Below, piece by piece: positions 15,218 to 25,544 of a DNA stretch of 56,843 bases. The DNA comes from Peptococcaceae bacterium. Its GTDB lineage: Bacteria; Bacillota; Desulfitobacteriia; Desulfitobacteriales; Syntrophobotulaceae. Under the pieces are notes generated by a model. That model was not told where the DNA came from. It saw only the letters and a list, made by a program, of their open reading frames with translations, and did no database searches. The number at the start of each line of letters is the position of its first letter. Within the stretch, counting starts at the first letter, position 1. The DNA lies in the NCBI GenBank assembly GCA_012520405.1, contig JAAYOJ010000003.1, positions 1-56,843 of the forward strand. Reading direction: 5' to 3'. The position numbers and the translations under genes were made by a program.

Positions 15218-17761
15218 GTGATTTTTCTGATTAAGCAGAAATTCGACGTAACCGGGATGACTTGCTCCGCCTGTTCAGCCCATGTTGAAAGAACTGTAAG
15301 TAACCTTGAGGGGGTACAAACGGTCAGTGTTAACCTCTTACAAAACAGCATGAGCGTGGAATATGATGAGCAGGCTCTTGATAATAATTCGATTATCAAA
15401 GCGGTTCAAGAGGCCGGGTATAATGCTTTTGTCTCTTCCGGCAAGACCCCAGCAACCGCTATTACAGGCGGGGCTGCCGCTGCTGGCGCTATACCCGCTT
15501 CTAATCCTGCGGAACAAGAAATTCGGCAAATGAAAAAACGTCTGTTTGTTTCCATACTTTTTTCAGTTCCGCTTTTGTATGTTGCTATGGGTCATATGCT
15601 CGGCCTGCCGCTACATAGCCTGCTCTTAGGACCTGAAAATGCCCTTAGCTTTGCTTTTACTCAATTTCTGCTGGTTTTACCGATAGCCATTGTCAATAAT
15701 AAGTATTTTCTAGTCGGTTTCAGAAGCTTATTTAAGCGGGCTCCCAATATGGATTCCCTCATAGCTATCGGCTCGGCGGCGGCCTTAGTCTATGGAGTTT
15801 TCGCTATCTACAGAATCGGCTACGGCCTGGGGCATATGGACTTAAGCTTAGCCGAGCATTATGCTAAGGATTTGTATTTCGAGTCAGCGGGAATAATCCT
15901 GACTTTAATCACCCTGGGCAAATATCTGGAAGCCAGAGCCAAGGGAAAAACTTCCGAGGCAATCAAGAGGCTGATAAACTTAGCTCCCCAAACAGCGCTG
16001 GTAATCAGAGATAATATAGAAAGTGAGATACCGGTGGAAGAAGTCCGGGTAGGGGACATTCTTATTGTTAAACCGGGGGGGACGATTCCCGTTGATGGCA
16101 TTATTGTGGAAGGCAATTCCTCAGTGGATGAATCAGCCCTGACGGGGGAAAGCATGCCGGTAGACAAAAAAACAGGGGATAGGGTGACCGGAGCCAGTAT
16201 TAATATAGCGGGGACTTTTAAATTTGAGGCCTTAAAGGTCGGAGATGATACCACCCTGGCTCAGATTATCCGTTTGGTGGAAGAAGCAGCCTCTTCTAAA
16301 GCACCCATCTCCAAGCTGGCGGACCGTATCAGTAGTTATTTTGTTCCGACTGTGATCGTGATCGCTCTATTGGCAACTACGATCTGGCTGCTTAGGGGCT
16401 ACCCCTTTGAATTTGCTTTTTCCATCGGTATAGCCGTATTGGTTATCTCTTGTCCCTGCGCCTTAGGGCTCGCCACTCCTACTGCAATTATGGTGGGTAC
16501 AGGGCGAGGTGCGGAGAAAGGAATCCTGATAAAATCGGCAGAGGCCCTGGAAATTGCGCACCAGATTCAAACCGTAGTTTTAGATAAGACCGGGACGATA
16601 ACCGAGGGTAAACCGCGAGTAACTGACCTTATAATAGACAGTGGAGTAGCGGATCTTGAGGATAAGGAGCTTATGCGGCTTGCCGCTTCCTTGGAAAAAT
16701 CTTCAGAGCATCCTCTGGCTAAGGCTATTGTGGAAGAGGCAGAGCGTTTGGAACTACAGCTTTATCCGGTAGAAGATTTCCTGGCAATACCGGGCAGGGG
16801 AATTGAAGCTATACTTAATAATAAAAAATACTTAGCCGGAAACTTGAACCTGATGACTGAAAACAAGATCCCAATCGGAAACTTAGCGGCTAAAGCAAAC
16901 AGTCTGGCTGAGGAAGGCAAAACGCCTCTCTTCTTTGCCGATCAGGACAAGATCTTAGGGATTATTGCCGTGGCTGATGTGGTGAAAGCTACCAGTAAGG
17001 CTGCCTTAGATAGCTTTGCCAAGATGGGAATTGAGGCCATTATGCTCACGGGGGACAACAAAAAAACCGCCGAGGCGATCCGCCGCCAACTAAATATCGA
17101 CAGAACAATTGCCGAGCTTATGCCCCAGGATAAAGAACGGGAAATTCGTAATATCCAGGAGAGCGGCCGGAAAGTGGCCATGATTGGGGATGGTATTAAC
17201 GATGCTCCGGCACTGACCAGAGCTGATATCGGGATAGCTATAGGGGCCGGAACTGATATAGCGATTGAGTCTGCCGACATTGTATTAATGAGAAGCGACC
17301 TGTTGGATGCTACTGCCGCCATTCAGCTGAGTAAAGCAGTAGTCAGAAACATTAAACAAAATCTGTTCTGGGCTTTATTTTATAATACCTTAGGCATACC
17401 TTTAGCTGCCGGTATTTTTTATCCTTTGCTCGGCTGGAAGTTAAGCCCGATGTTTGCGGCAGCGGCTATGAGTTTAAGCTCGGTATGCGTGGTTTCCAAT
17501 GCTTTGAGATTAAAGATGTTTAAGACTGAAAATATATATCAAGGAGGGATGACCATGCAGAAAACTATGACTATTGAAGGAATGAGCTGTTTGCATTGTT
17601 CCGGACGAGTGGAAAGAGCTCTAAACGCTTTGGAGGGTGTACAGGCAGTAGTAGACTTGGAAAAAAAGACTGCCCGCATTACTTTGGAGAGGGAAATCAG
17701 TGATGAGCTACTGAAAAATGCCGTTACAGACGCAGGTTATGAGGTGGTAGAGTTGCGCTAA
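15218..17761 (+). CDS. copA: Copper-exporting P1B-type ATPase with a C-terminal CopZ-like domain
   Basis: An 847-residue P1B ATPase. An N-terminal heavy-metal domain has CSAC (C16/C19); the transmembrane CPC is at 412-414, the phosphorylation site DKTGT starts at D456, and SSEHPLAKA and GDGINDAPA are present. It exports Cu(I). A second heavy-metal domain with CLHC (C791/C794) forms the C-terminus, which is unusual. The start is uncertain: GTG 15218 overlaps the AAGGAG ribosome-binding site, whereas CTG 15227 sits 8 nt after it and fits the usual N-terminus. A terminator lies upstream and another downstream, so the gene is monocistronic. Confidence 0.93.
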   Translation: MIFLIKQKFDVTGMTCSACSAHVERTVSNLEGVQTVSVNLLQNSMSVEYDEQALDNNSIIKAVQEAGYNAFVSSGKTPATAITGGAAAAGAIPASNPAEQEIRQMKKRLFVSILFSVPLLYVAMGHMLGLPLHSLLLGPENALSFAFTQFLLVLPIAIVNNKYFLVGFRSLFKRAPNMDSLIAIGSAAALVYGVFAIYRIGYGLGHMDLSLAEHYAKDLYFESAGIILTLITLGKYLEARAKGKTSEAIKRLINLAPQTALVIRDNIESEIPVEEVRVGDILIVKPGGTIPVDGIIVEGNSSVDESALTGESMPVDKKTGDRVTGASINIAGTFKFEALKVGDDTTLAQIIRLVEEAASSKAPISKLADRISSYFVPTVIVIALLATTIWLLRGYPFEFAFSIGIAVLVISCPCALGLATPTAIMVGTGRGAEKGILIKSAEALEIAHQIQTVVLDKTGTITEGKPRVTDLIIDSGVADLEDKELMRLAASLEKSSEHPLAKAIVEEAERLELQLYPVEDFLAIPGRGIEAILNNKKYLAGNLNLMTENKIPIGNLAAKANSLAEEGKTPLFFADQDKILGIIAVADVVKATSKAALDSFAKMGIEAIMLTGDNKKTAEAIRRQLNIDRTIAELMPQDKEREIRNIQESGRKVAMIGDGINDAPALTRADIGIAIGAGTDIAIESADIVLMRSDLLDATAAIQLSKAVVRNIKQNLFWALFYNTLGIPLAAGIFYPLLGWKLSPMFAAAAMSLSSVCVVSNALRLKMFKTENIYQGGMTMQKTMTIEGMSCLHCSGRVERALNALEGVQAVVDLEKKTARITLEREISDELLKNAVTDAGYEVVELR
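17555..17761 (+). CDS. copZ: Copper chaperone CopZ, nested in frame at the 3' end of copA
   Basis: The last 68 codons of the ATPase frame have exactly the length and sequence of a free CopZ ([18 protein letters not shown], copper-binding CxxC). An ideal ribosome-binding site, AAGGAGGG (17541-17548), lies 6 nt before ATG 17555. The same DNA can therefore give a C-terminal domain of CopA and, by internal initiation, a free copper chaperone. I infer both products; the sequence only shows the site. Confidence 0.7.
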   Translation: MQKTMTIEGMSCLHCSGRVERALNALEGVQAVVDLEKKTARITLEREISDELLKNAVTDAGYEVVELR

Positions 17762-17770
17762 AGAGTGCCT

Positions 17771-17812
17771 TAAGGGTTTATGCTTAATGAGCATGAATCC
17801 TTTTTCTTTTCA
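17771..17812 (+). terminator. Rho-independent terminator after copA
   Basis: AAGGGTTTATGCT and AGCATGAATCCTT form a stem of 13 positions with few mismatches, a 5-nt loop, then TTTCTTTT. Confidence 0.85.
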
Positions 17813-17959
17813 TATACATAAAAAAATACGAATGCGCTTAAAAATTTTCCTTTTAAAAAAGGGAAGAGGAACTAGATGGAGAATTTTCCACAGGAATGTA
17901 ACTTTTTTCACTATTTGCCCTTTAGTTTATGGATGCATATATAGAGGAGGTGGCTGCCG

Positions 17960-20900
17960 ATGAACACCGGCACTAACATCCAGGGTCTTAGGAGAAGAAA
18001 ATGGCAGGCCGTAATCAGTATAGCTATAGTTGTAGCCTTACTGGCTGGAATATTCTGGGGCATGGGCGGCACGGGCTTGTTTCTCAAGCCGGCCCAAGCC
18101 GCTGAAGTCAACATTGTAGCTTTAAATTCAGACCGCCTGGGAATTGAAATCGATACAGAGTTTTTACTGTCCAGCAATCAGCCCTTGGCTAAAAATGAAG
18201 TCCAGGAAGCCTTAAAAATTGAGCCTCAATTTGACTATAGTCTGGATAAAATGGATGGGGGAAAGAAATATAAAATTATTCCGCTTGCCAAGTTGGACCC
18301 TAATAAGATTTATACTTTGTCTTATGATCAGGATGGAAGCGGCAGAGAAAATATGAGCTGGGCTTTTCAGACTAAGAGCAAATTCCATGTTGTCCGTTCT
18401 TTGCCCGCTAATCAAACGACCAATGTGCCAATAAATACCGGGATAGAGATCACCTTCTCCCATGATAACTTTGACCTTAATACTGCAAAAGACTATTTTA
18501 GCATTTCGCCTCAGGTCAAAGGTAGTTGGGAAAAACACAAAAAAACTCTGGTGTTTGTACCGGATAAACTGGAGCCGGCCACAATTTACCAAGTTGTGTT
18601 GCAGAAAGATTTGGCCCTTAAGGGGACCAAGGAAACCTTAGCCCAAGAATATGCCTTTAGCTTTGAAACCGCCCCTCTGCAGCAGGAAACAGAATCATTT
18701 GTTCTGAGCCTGGATACCGCTCTGACTGAATTTTCCACTACTGAAAAGCCGGTATTTCCTGTTCATTTCTATGGTGGAGACGTTAAGGCCGGCGAGCTAG
18801 CGGTTCACATCGATCTTTACCGCTATCCCGGTTATCAGGAATTTAAAAAATCTCTTGGACAGAGGGATAAAATCCCCAGATGGTCCTATCTGGCTTGGAA
18901 TCAATATCAAGAAGAGTTGAACCCGGCCTATAAAATAGCCGGCTATGACACCAAACTCCTAAGCGCCGACACTTATACCCATTATCTTGCTTTTCCCCAA
19001 ACGCTGCAGCCTGGCTATTACGCGGCAGAGTTCTCAGTGAAGGACTGTGTGCGCCAAGTCTGGTTCCAGGTCAGCGACCTGGCGGTCTATTTATCCCAGG
19101 GAACAGAAAAGAGCTTGTTTTGGGCTCACAATCTCCAAACAAAATCTCCCGCTGCCGGTGTGGAAGTAGTAGTAGAAAGTAAGGGCCTGGTGCAAAAAGG
19201 GGATGATACAGGGGTTGTCCTGGTTGATGCTAACTTATTCAGTGACCAGAAAGATTATGCCCTAGTCAGAAGTGCCGATCTGGAAACCCTGGTTCCCCTG
19301 GAGAGCAGGGAGAATTGGATGCAAACAACGGGGAAACCCCAGGCCATGGATTATTGGAAATACTTCTACCTGGACCGGGAGCTTTATAAGCCGGGCGATA
19401 CAGTTAATTTTTGGGGAGTAGTCTCGGCCAGGGGTAAGGATACCCCACCCATACAAGAAGTCATTCTTGAACTTTGGGGTACGGACGGTCCTTACTATGA
19501 AGGGGCCCAAGCTGCTCCAATTCAGACCCAAAGGATAAATATTCAGGATAAAATTTTTACCGGGCAGATAAAGCTGCCGATTTTAAAGCCAGGCTATTAT
19601 TATCTGCAAATTAAAGCCGATGGCGATATTGTTCTTATCTCCAGAGGATTTTCCGTGGAGACTTATCAAAAACCATCCTACAAATTATCACTGACCCAGG
19701 ATAAAAGAGCTGTCTTCAGAGGAGATAAAGTAAACTTCCTGGCTAATACTTCTTTCTTTGAAGGTACTCCGGTGCCTGATCTTAAACTGGATTATTTCTG
19801 TGGGGATAAAAGCGGTACAGTTACAACCAATCAGTATGGGGAAGCAGAAATTTCCTGCACAGGATATTTGCATAATGAGCATTACAACCCCTATGGATAT
19901 GTTTCCCTAGGCGTAAACGCTCTTCTGCCGGAGGCCGGAGAAATATTTTGCTCGGGAGAATTTTATGTCTTCCAGAGCCAAGTTTACCTGACAGGCCAAG
20001 CTCAAGCTACTGCCGATGGCTATACCCTTGAAGCTAAATTATTCAATGTTGATTTGACAGCTATTAACAACGGCCATCCTATAGCTGAGGAACATTTTTT
20101 AAAGGGACCGGTAGTCCAGAGCAGGATTAAAGCAAGTCTTTACCAGGAAATCTGGACGCCGGTGGAAACAGGCAGGCATTACGATTTTATCAGCAAGCAA
20201 GTAGTGCCAACTTATTATTATGAATATTCTACTAAACACCTAGAAGATTTCGAACTGACCACTGACGCTGACGGTGCGGTAAAATACAGCGGGCAGGTAG
20301 ATAATGCTAAAAACAGCTATTATCTTGAGCTTACAGCCCAAGACTCCCATGGACGCCAGTTTATACGGCGAATTCAGATAGGCGGCCTAAGCAGATCCGA
20401 CCCGAATTACCAGTACTACTACCTGCAGAACCAAACTGGAAAAGATGGATTTAAGCCGGGGGAAGAAGTTGAAGTCACTTTGATGGTCAACGACCAACAA
20501 CTACTTACCTCCGCCGGGAGTATACTCTATTACCGCGGCCAAAGCTTTATTGAGTCTTATCAGGTATCCAACAGTTCGCAGTACGGATTTTCCTTTATCA
20601 CTCAGCATATTCCCAATGTTAATGTCGGCGCGATTTATTTCGACGGTCTTAACTATTACGAGGCTTCCCCGCTGGCGGTGGGTTTTGATCGGAAAACAAA
20701 AGCGCTGGATGTTAAAATTCATACGGATAAAAGCGCCTACCGTCCCGGGGAAAAGGTTAAACTAGATGTTCAGGTCACTGATGCCAATCGTAAACCGGTT
20801 AAGGATGCTTCGATTAACCTTAACCTGGTTGATGAAGCTCTTTTCAGTTTACGGGATCAAAATGTCAATTTCCTTAACTCCCTGTACGGGGATTACTATT

Positions 20901-22840
20901 ATCTCTTTCAACGTAGCTGGAGGTCACACGATCATCCCTTTTACAGGGGAGGAGCGGAGCAAGGAGGGGAAGGAGCGGGAGAGCGCCAAGATTTCAGGGA
21001 TACGGTCCTGTTTGCCACGCTTCAAACCGATAGCCGGGGTCAGGCCGCAGTAGAGTTTGAACTGCCCGATAACCTTACTTCCTGGCGCGTCACTTACCAT
21101 GCCTTCACTAGTAACCTTGAGGCCGGAAGCGGTACAGTGCACATCCCGGTAAAACTGCCGTTTTTTATGGAAATAATCCACAATCCGATTTATCTGGCGG
21201 GTGATTCCCCAGTGGTGATGCTTCGCTCATTCGGGGAAAAACTCACGGACGGGCAGGAAATATCCTATAATCTCAGACTTACAGATCCTAACGGGGTGGA
21301 GCAGACTTATATGCTAAAAGGAAGGGCTTTTCAGTCCGTGGACTTAAAGCTTCCGGTTTTGCAAGAAGGAAAGTATACCCTTCATGCTGTAGCCCAAGGT
21401 GACAAGCTACAAGACAGCATTATTAAGGAATTTACAGTCCGGCAATCATTTCAGGAAAGAACTGTGACCAGGCAGGAACTTTTGACAGATAATATTAAGA
21501 TTATGGGTTCCCCTAAGCAGCCCACAGATCTGATTTTCTGCGATTATGAGAAAAGCCAGTACCTTCGAGGCCTGTATCAGCTGGCCTGGAATAACGGCAG
21601 CCGTTTGGAACAAGCTCTGGCTGCCCATGAGGCCGGAAGGCTTCTAAATCAATACTTCCCGGATGAAGGGTATATTTCTCGAGAAGACCAGGATTCTCTT
21701 CTTAGCTACCAGCAGCCCGACGGTGGGCTCAGCATTCTGCCTTATGCCGAGAGCGAACTGGGCTTGAGTGCCATGGTAGCTGTCAATAGTCCGGAAGTCT
21801 TTGACAGCCATGCTTTAGCAGGTTACTTTTATAGCATTCTGGAGAGCCAAAAAGAAGATGACAGGAGTTTAGCTCTTTTGGGTTTAGCAGCGCTTAAACA
21901 GCCCGTACTTCTGCAAATCAATGACTACCTGCAAGAACCGAATCTAGAACCCGAAGTCAAGATCAATTTGGCCCTGGCCCTCTTGGAAATCGGAGACGGG
22001 GCTTATGCCGAGAAAGTGTACCGGGAGCTTAGGCAGGACTATGCCGAAGACCTTGGGGCTGTGACCAGGATTAAGGTGGCCGGCGATCAGGACGACATCG
22101 TGACAGCTACTAGCCAGATGGCTATGTTGGCGGCCCGCCTGGATCAGCCTGAAAAACACGAACTCTATCAGTACCTGCTGGAAAACCCCGGTCAAGATAT
22201 CCTCAACACGGTGGAACAAGTTCAAATCCTTAAATACAATTTAAAATACATGAAGAACTCTCCCGTAAGCTTTACTTATAACTTAAACGGTTCTCAGGTC
22301 ACTAAAACTTTGCAGGGCCAAGAGACCTTTAAACTCACCTTGCTACCCGCAGATATACCAAAAATCAGCTTTAATTCAATTGAAGGTAAGGTCGGGGTCA
22401 TAACCAAGTATGCAGAAGCCTTCAAGGCCGGGAAAAAAGGGCTAGCTACCGATCTTGAACTCAGTCGCCATTACATGGTTAACGGCCAGACAACCAAGAA
22501 CATTAATCGCACAGATCTGGTCAAAGTAGTGATCAACTACAATATTGGGGATAGGGCACCTAACGGGATTTATGAAGTGGTGGATGTCCTGCCGACAGGC
22601 TTAAGCTACATCTCTCGTCCCTATGAATACAAGGAAAAACCTGATGTTTACTGGAATTATCCTTCGGAAGTCAAGGGCCAGAAACTGACCTTCTTGGTTA
22701 GTAAAGACCGGCACCAGATCACTTATTTGGCCCGAGTGAATTCGCCGGGCGAGTTTATCTGTGAAGCCCCGCTTTTAAGTAATATCAAAAATAGCACGGT
22801 TTATACCGGCGGCAGCCAGGATAGGATTGTGATTAAATAA
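17960..22840 (+). CDS. Alpha-2-macroglobulin family protein lacking the thioester cysteine
   Basis: A 1626-residue, membrane-anchored or exported protein: basic N-terminus, one hydrophobic helix (about 17-40) ending PAQAAE, then many beta-sandwich MG domains. A Gly/Glu-rich bait-like segment lies at about 995-1012 and is followed by the typical FATLQTDSRGQAAVEF and LPDNLTSWRVTYHAF. The helical toroid domain starts near 1200. At the usual GCxEQ thioester site it reads GSRLEQ (1213-1218), so the reactive cysteine is missing. Family members trap proteases; a thioester-less form would have to rely on conformational trapping or a structural role. GGAGGTGG precedes the ATG. Its stop overlaps the next start (TAATG). 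Confidence 0.9.
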   Translation: MNTGTNIQGLRRRKWQAVISIAIVVALLAGIFWGMGGTGLFLKPAQAAEVNIVALNSDRLGIEIDTEFLLSSNQPLAKNEVQEALKIEPQFDYSLDKMDGGKKYKIIPLAKLDPNKIYTLSYDQDGSGRENMSWAFQTKSKFHVVRSLPANQTTNVPINTGIEITFSHDNFDLNTAKDYFSISPQVKGSWEKHKKTLVFVPDKLEPATIYQVVLQKDLALKGTKETLAQEYAFSFETAPLQQETESFVLSLDTALTEFSTTEKPVFPVHFYGGDVKAGELAVHIDLYRYPGYQEFKKSLGQRDKIPRWSYLAWNQYQEELNPAYKIAGYDTKLLSADTYTHYLAFPQTLQPGYYAAEFSVKDCVRQVWFQVSDLAVYLSQGTEKSLFWAHNLQTKSPAAGVEVVVESKGLVQKGDDTGVVLVDANLFSDQKDYALVRSADLETLVPLESRENWMQTTGKPQAMDYWKYFYLDRELYKPGDTVNFWGVVSARGKDTPPIQEVILELWGTDGPYYEGAQAAPIQTQRINIQDKIFTGQIKLPILKPGYYYLQIKADGDIVLISRGFSVETYQKPSYKLSLTQDKRAVFRGDKVNFLANTSFFEGTPVPDLKLDYFCGDKSGTVTTNQYGEAEISCTGYLHNEHYNPYGYVSLGVNALLPEAGEIFCSGEFYVFQSQVYLTGQAQATADGYTLEAKLFNVDLTAINNGHPIAEEHFLKGPVVQSRIKASLYQEIWTPVETGRHYDFISKQVVPTYYYEYSTKHLEDFELTTDADGAVKYSGQVDNAKNSYYLELTAQDSHGRQFIRRIQIGGLSRSDPNYQYYYLQNQTGKDGFKPGEEVEVTLMVNDQQLLTSAGSILYYRGQSFIESYQVSNSSQYGFSFITQHIPNVNVGAIYFDGLNYYEASPLAVGFDRKTKALDVKIHTDKSAYRPGEKVKLDVQVTDANRKPVKDASINLNLVDEALFSLRDQNVNFLNSLYGDYYYLFQRSWRSHDHPFYRGGAEQGGEGAGERQDFRDTVLFATLQTDSRGQAAVEFELPDNLTSWRVTYHAFTSNLEAGSGTVHIPVKLPFFMEIIHNPIYLAGDSPVVMLRSFGEKLTDGQEISYNLRLTDPNGVEQTYMLKGRAFQSVDLKLPVLQEGKYTLHAVAQGDKLQDSIIKEFTVRQSFQERTVTRQELLTDNIKIMGSPKQPTDLIFCDYEKSQYLRGLYQLAWNNGSRLEQALAAHEAGRLLNQYFPDEGYISREDQDSLLSYQQPDGGLSILPYAESELGLSAMVAVNSPEVFDSHALAGYFYSILESQKEDDRSLALLGLAALKQPVLLQINDYLQEPNLEPEVKINLALALLEIGDGAYAEKVYRELRQDYAEDLGAVTRIKVAGDQDDIVTATSQMAMLAARLDQPEKHELYQYLLENPGQDILNTVEQVQILKYNLKYMKNSPVSFTYNLNGSQVTKTLQGQETFKLTLLPADIPKISFNSIEGKVGVITKYAEAFKAGKKGLATDLELSRHYMVNGQTTKNINRTDLVKVVINYNIGDRAPNGIYEVVDVLPTGLSYISRPYEYKEKPDVYWNYPSEVKGQKLTFLVSKDRHQITYLARVNSPGEFICEAPLLSNIKNSTVYTGGSQDRIVIK

Positions 22841-23763
22841 TGTCTAAATTTTCAGCTTTAAAATCGGGCTACTGTCTATTCCTGCTAGCCGTTCTTTTGC
22901 TGAGCTGCGCCCTGTCAGCGGCCGGATGTGGTCCGCTAGGGGACAAGAAAGATGCCAAAATTGAAGCTGATGCCAAATTTGTCCCCAGCCACCCCAGTTT
23001 TATAACTGCTCAGGAACTTCATTCCTACCTTTCATTACCAAAAGAAAAGAAATATGAGCTAAACGGGCAGATTGTAAGTGCCGTAGTACCGCATCACCTG
23101 GTGGCAGGCCGACTCATTGCGGGAGTAATGGAAGAATTAGCTGCTCAGGAACCTGCCCTGCTAGTGATAGTCGGCCCCAACCATGCCAATAAGGGAGGCC
23201 GGATTATTACCGGCTATAACGCCTGGCAGACACCTTACGGGATGGTGGCGGTGGATCAGGACGCAGCTTCCTGCCTTCTTAAGACAGGAACGGCCGTAAT
23301 AAATGAGGAGGTTCTTGCCAGTGAGCATTCTATTGGAGCTCTAGTTCCCTTTGTCCGCTATTTTTTGCCGCAGGCAAAAATTGTGCCGGTCATTTTACAT
23401 CACAGTGTAAGCCTAGCGGAAGTGAAGCAGCTTTTACAAGCCCTTGAAGCTTACTTGGATCACGATGCCGTTCTCATCTCTTCCGTTGATTTTTCCCATT
23501 ATTTGACCCGTCACGAAGCCCAGGCCAAGGATCGAGAGACTATGCGGTATATGCAAAATTTCGATTATTTAACCCTTATGCGCTTGGGTAACGATTATTT
23601 GGATTCCCCGGCAGCGCTTGCGGCTGCCTTTCTTAGAGCCCAAGGCAAAGGGATTAATGATTTTACGATTTTGGAGAATACAAACTCGGGCCTTCTCTTG
23701 CAAAATGACTTTATAGAGACTACCAGTTATTTTACCCTGGTGTTTACGGAACAAGCTAAGTAA
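22840..23763 (+). CDS. MEMO-family lipoprotein (AmmeMemoRadiSam system protein B-like)
   Basis: A 307-residue lipoprotein with signal peptide and lipobox LSAAGC (C30), then a MEMO/LigB-like dioxygenase fold. Conserved histidine motifs are VVPHHL (H85/H86), VGPNH (H115), SEHSIGALVPF and SSVDFSHY. The third metal ligand of MEMO proteins, a cysteine near the C-terminus, seems replaced (TNSG), so it may bind metal differently. No AmmeMemo radical SAM or AMMECR1 gene is adjacent. It is translationally coupled to the alpha-2-macroglobulin gene, suggesting a joint surface role. Confidence 0.85.
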   Translation: MSKFSALKSGYCLFLLAVLLLSCALSAAGCGPLGDKKDAKIEADAKFVPSHPSFITAQELHSYLSLPKEKKYELNGQIVSAVVPHHLVAGRLIAGVMEELAAQEPALLVIVGPNHANKGGRIITGYNAWQTPYGMVAVDQDAASCLLKTGTAVINEEVLASEHSIGALVPFVRYFLPQAKIVPVILHHSVSLAEVKQLLQALEAYLDHDAVLISSVDFSHYLTRHEAQAKDRETMRYMQNFDYLTLMRLGNDYLDSPAALAAAFLRAQGKGINDFTILENTNSGLLLQNDFIETTSYFTLVFTEQAK

Positions 23764-23807
23764 GAACTATGGTATTTTTTCAATAAATTGAGCATACAAG
23801 TATTGAT

Positions 23808-23838
23808 GATCTTGAGCTTCTGGCTCAGGATTTTTTTA
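23808..23838 (+). terminator. Rho-independent terminator after the A2M-MEMO operon
   Basis: ATCTTGAGC pairs with GCTCAGGAT across a 5-nt loop, followed by T7. Confidence 0.85.
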
Positions 23839-23863
23839 TGTGTTAAAAACTAAAAAATAATTA

Positions 23864-23881
23864 TTAGTATAGACATACTAA
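23864..23881. repeat. Perfect inverted repeat over the -35 box of the restriction operon (putative operator)
   Basis: TTAGTAT and ATACTAA are perfect 7-bp arms around AGAC. The dyad covers the TAGACA -35 element (23870-23875), so a protein bound here would block RNA polymerase. Confidence 0.6.
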
Positions 23882-23898
23882 AATATTCGTGGTACACT
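23870..23898 (+). promoter_or_regulatory. Promoter of the type I restriction-modification operon
   Basis: TAGACA (23870-23875) and TACACT (23893-23898) at 17 nt spacing, 47 nt before the first start codon and after a terminator. Confidence 0.65.
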
Positions 23899-23944
23899 AC
23901 TACCAAAAGAGTAATTTCCATAATTAGTTAGGAAGGGGAGTAGC

Positions 23945-25528
23945 GTGAACCCATCAATAGATATCTTTATTAACTTATTTGTTAAACGTGGCATTACCTC
24001 CCGAGAACAATTGTTGAACGAAATGTTACGCGTCAAACTTACAGCGCGAGCGGTTAAATCACAGGGGAAAACTCCGCAAGATGGAGAGCAACTTTTCCAA
24101 TTGATGAAGCAATCTACTGAAAGTACAATCCTGGGATACTTTCCGGGCGACAGAGATTTCTTTTCTTCTGTTTATAAGAGTGCCCAAGAAATTGATCTTA
24201 TTGAGTATACACTTAAACTATTCCAAAATGACCGCTTGGGACAGATATTTTCTCCGGCATATTTGACAGAATATGTTTGTAGCCAGATAGACGATGAAGA
24301 TGCTCAGTCCATACTTATTGCCGAAGCGGAAAAAAGCCTGGCGGGTCTCAAAGGTTTGGTAGAGAAGCATTCTTTAAGTAAAATAACCCTCGCCACCTCC
24401 AATGTACTTATGTTTATGCTTCTTAAGCTTGGATTTGAAGGATTTAAGAACATCACTATTCTTAATCAGTCCATATATCAGGGGCTGCTTATGGATACCC
24501 GTTTTGACTTTATCTATTCATTACCTGATTTTGGCGGCAAGATTGAAACCGTTGACCATAGCTTTATGTCCTCAAAACCGGATATTGCGGCAACCCAGAA
24601 CTTGCTTGGGCATTTATCCGACAGGGGGGTGCTGGTGACTGTACTGCCTGCTAAGATTACATTTGCCGGCGGTTCGGAAGCAAAACTGCGTGAGCATATC
24701 ATGACTAACTATCAATTGGAGGGTATTTACAGTCTTCCCGAAGGTACTTTTAAGCCCTATACTGCCATAAAAACCTATTTAATCAAAATTGGTACTGCCA
24801 AAAAAGAAAATGTGAGCGTGGGAAGTTTAGGCTATGATAATGGCCTTTATGTCGATAAAGTAAAGCTAGTGAAGACCAAAAAAATGGCTTCAAACAAGGA
24901 TTGGAGGATTGAACTCATACTCTCGGATGATGATGAGAATATCAGAAAGTATAAGACCTCAACTCTCGAAAGAGTTAAACTCCATGAAATAGCAGAGATT
25001 TTCAGGGGAAAATCAATCCTCAAAAAAGATATTAAACCTGGAAAAATTCTGGTGCTAAATATTTCAAACCTTACCGATACCGGTATTAATTATTCCAATA
25101 TGGACAGTATCGCTGAAGAAGAACGAAAAATCAAAAGATATGAACTTATAGACGGTGATGTAGTCCTATCCTGCAGGGGCTCGGCAATTAAAACGGGTGT
25201 ATATCGTAAACAAGAAAGTGTCGTTATCGCCTCGGCCAATGTTATTGTAATCAGACCTAAAAGCAAGGTTTTAAGTGATTACCTTAAGATATTCTTTGAA
25301 AGTCCTGTCGGAACAGCACTTATAAAAAGCTTTCAGCGAGGGACAAGCATTATAAATATTAATCATACTGACATTAAGGAAATGGAAATACCGCTGCTGA
25401 GTAAAGAAGAGCAAAAAGAACTGGTGGAAAAATATATAAAGGAAGTTGAGTTATATAGAGAGACTGTGGCCAGGGCGGAAAAACGTTATCTGGCAGAAAA
25501 GGAAAAAATTTATAATAGGTTAGTGTGA
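23945..25528 (+). CDS. Degenerate N6-methyltransferase domain fused to a single HsdS-type target-recognition domain
   Basis: A 527-residue protein heading the restriction operon. Residues about 90-290 follow the layout of Hsd[14 protein letters not shown] matches the F-x-TP segment, YSLPDFGGK stands where HsdM has NPPF, and the following stretch aligns by eye with the HsdM region after NPPF. No AdoMet motif I and no NPPY/F are present, so it should be catalytically dead. Residues about 335-527 are one HsdS-like TRD plus a coiled-coil helix ([27 protein letters not shown]). Start GTG 23945 with GGAAGGGGAG. It may act as an alternative half-specificity or regulatory subunit, which is inference. 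Confidence 0.8.
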   Translation: MNPSIDIFINLFVKRGITSREQLLNEMLRVKLTARAVKSQGKTPQDGEQLFQLMKQSTESTILGYFPGDRDFFSSVYKSAQEIDLIEYTLKLFQNDRLGQIFSPAYLTEYVCSQIDDEDAQSILIAEAEKSLAGLKGLVEKHSLSKITLATSNVLMFMLLKLGFEGFKNITILNQSIYQGLLMDTRFDFIYSLPDFGGKIETVDHSFMSSKPDIAATQNLLGHLSDRGVLVTVLPAKITFAGGSEAKLREHIMTNYQLEGIYSLPEGTFKPYTAIKTYLIKIGTAKKENVSVGSLGYDNGLYVDKVKLVKTKKMASNKDWRIELILSDDDENIRKYKTSTLERVKLHEIAEIFRGKSILKKDIKPGKILVLNISNLTDTGINYSNMDSIAEEERKIKRYELIDGDVVLSCRGSAIKTGVYRKQESVVIASANVIVIRPKSKVLSDYLKIFFESPVGTALIKSFQRGTSIININHTDIKEMEIPLLSKEEQKELVEKYIKEVELYRETVARAEKRYLAEKEKIYNRLV

Positions 25529-25544
25529 GGAGGATAAACAAAAG

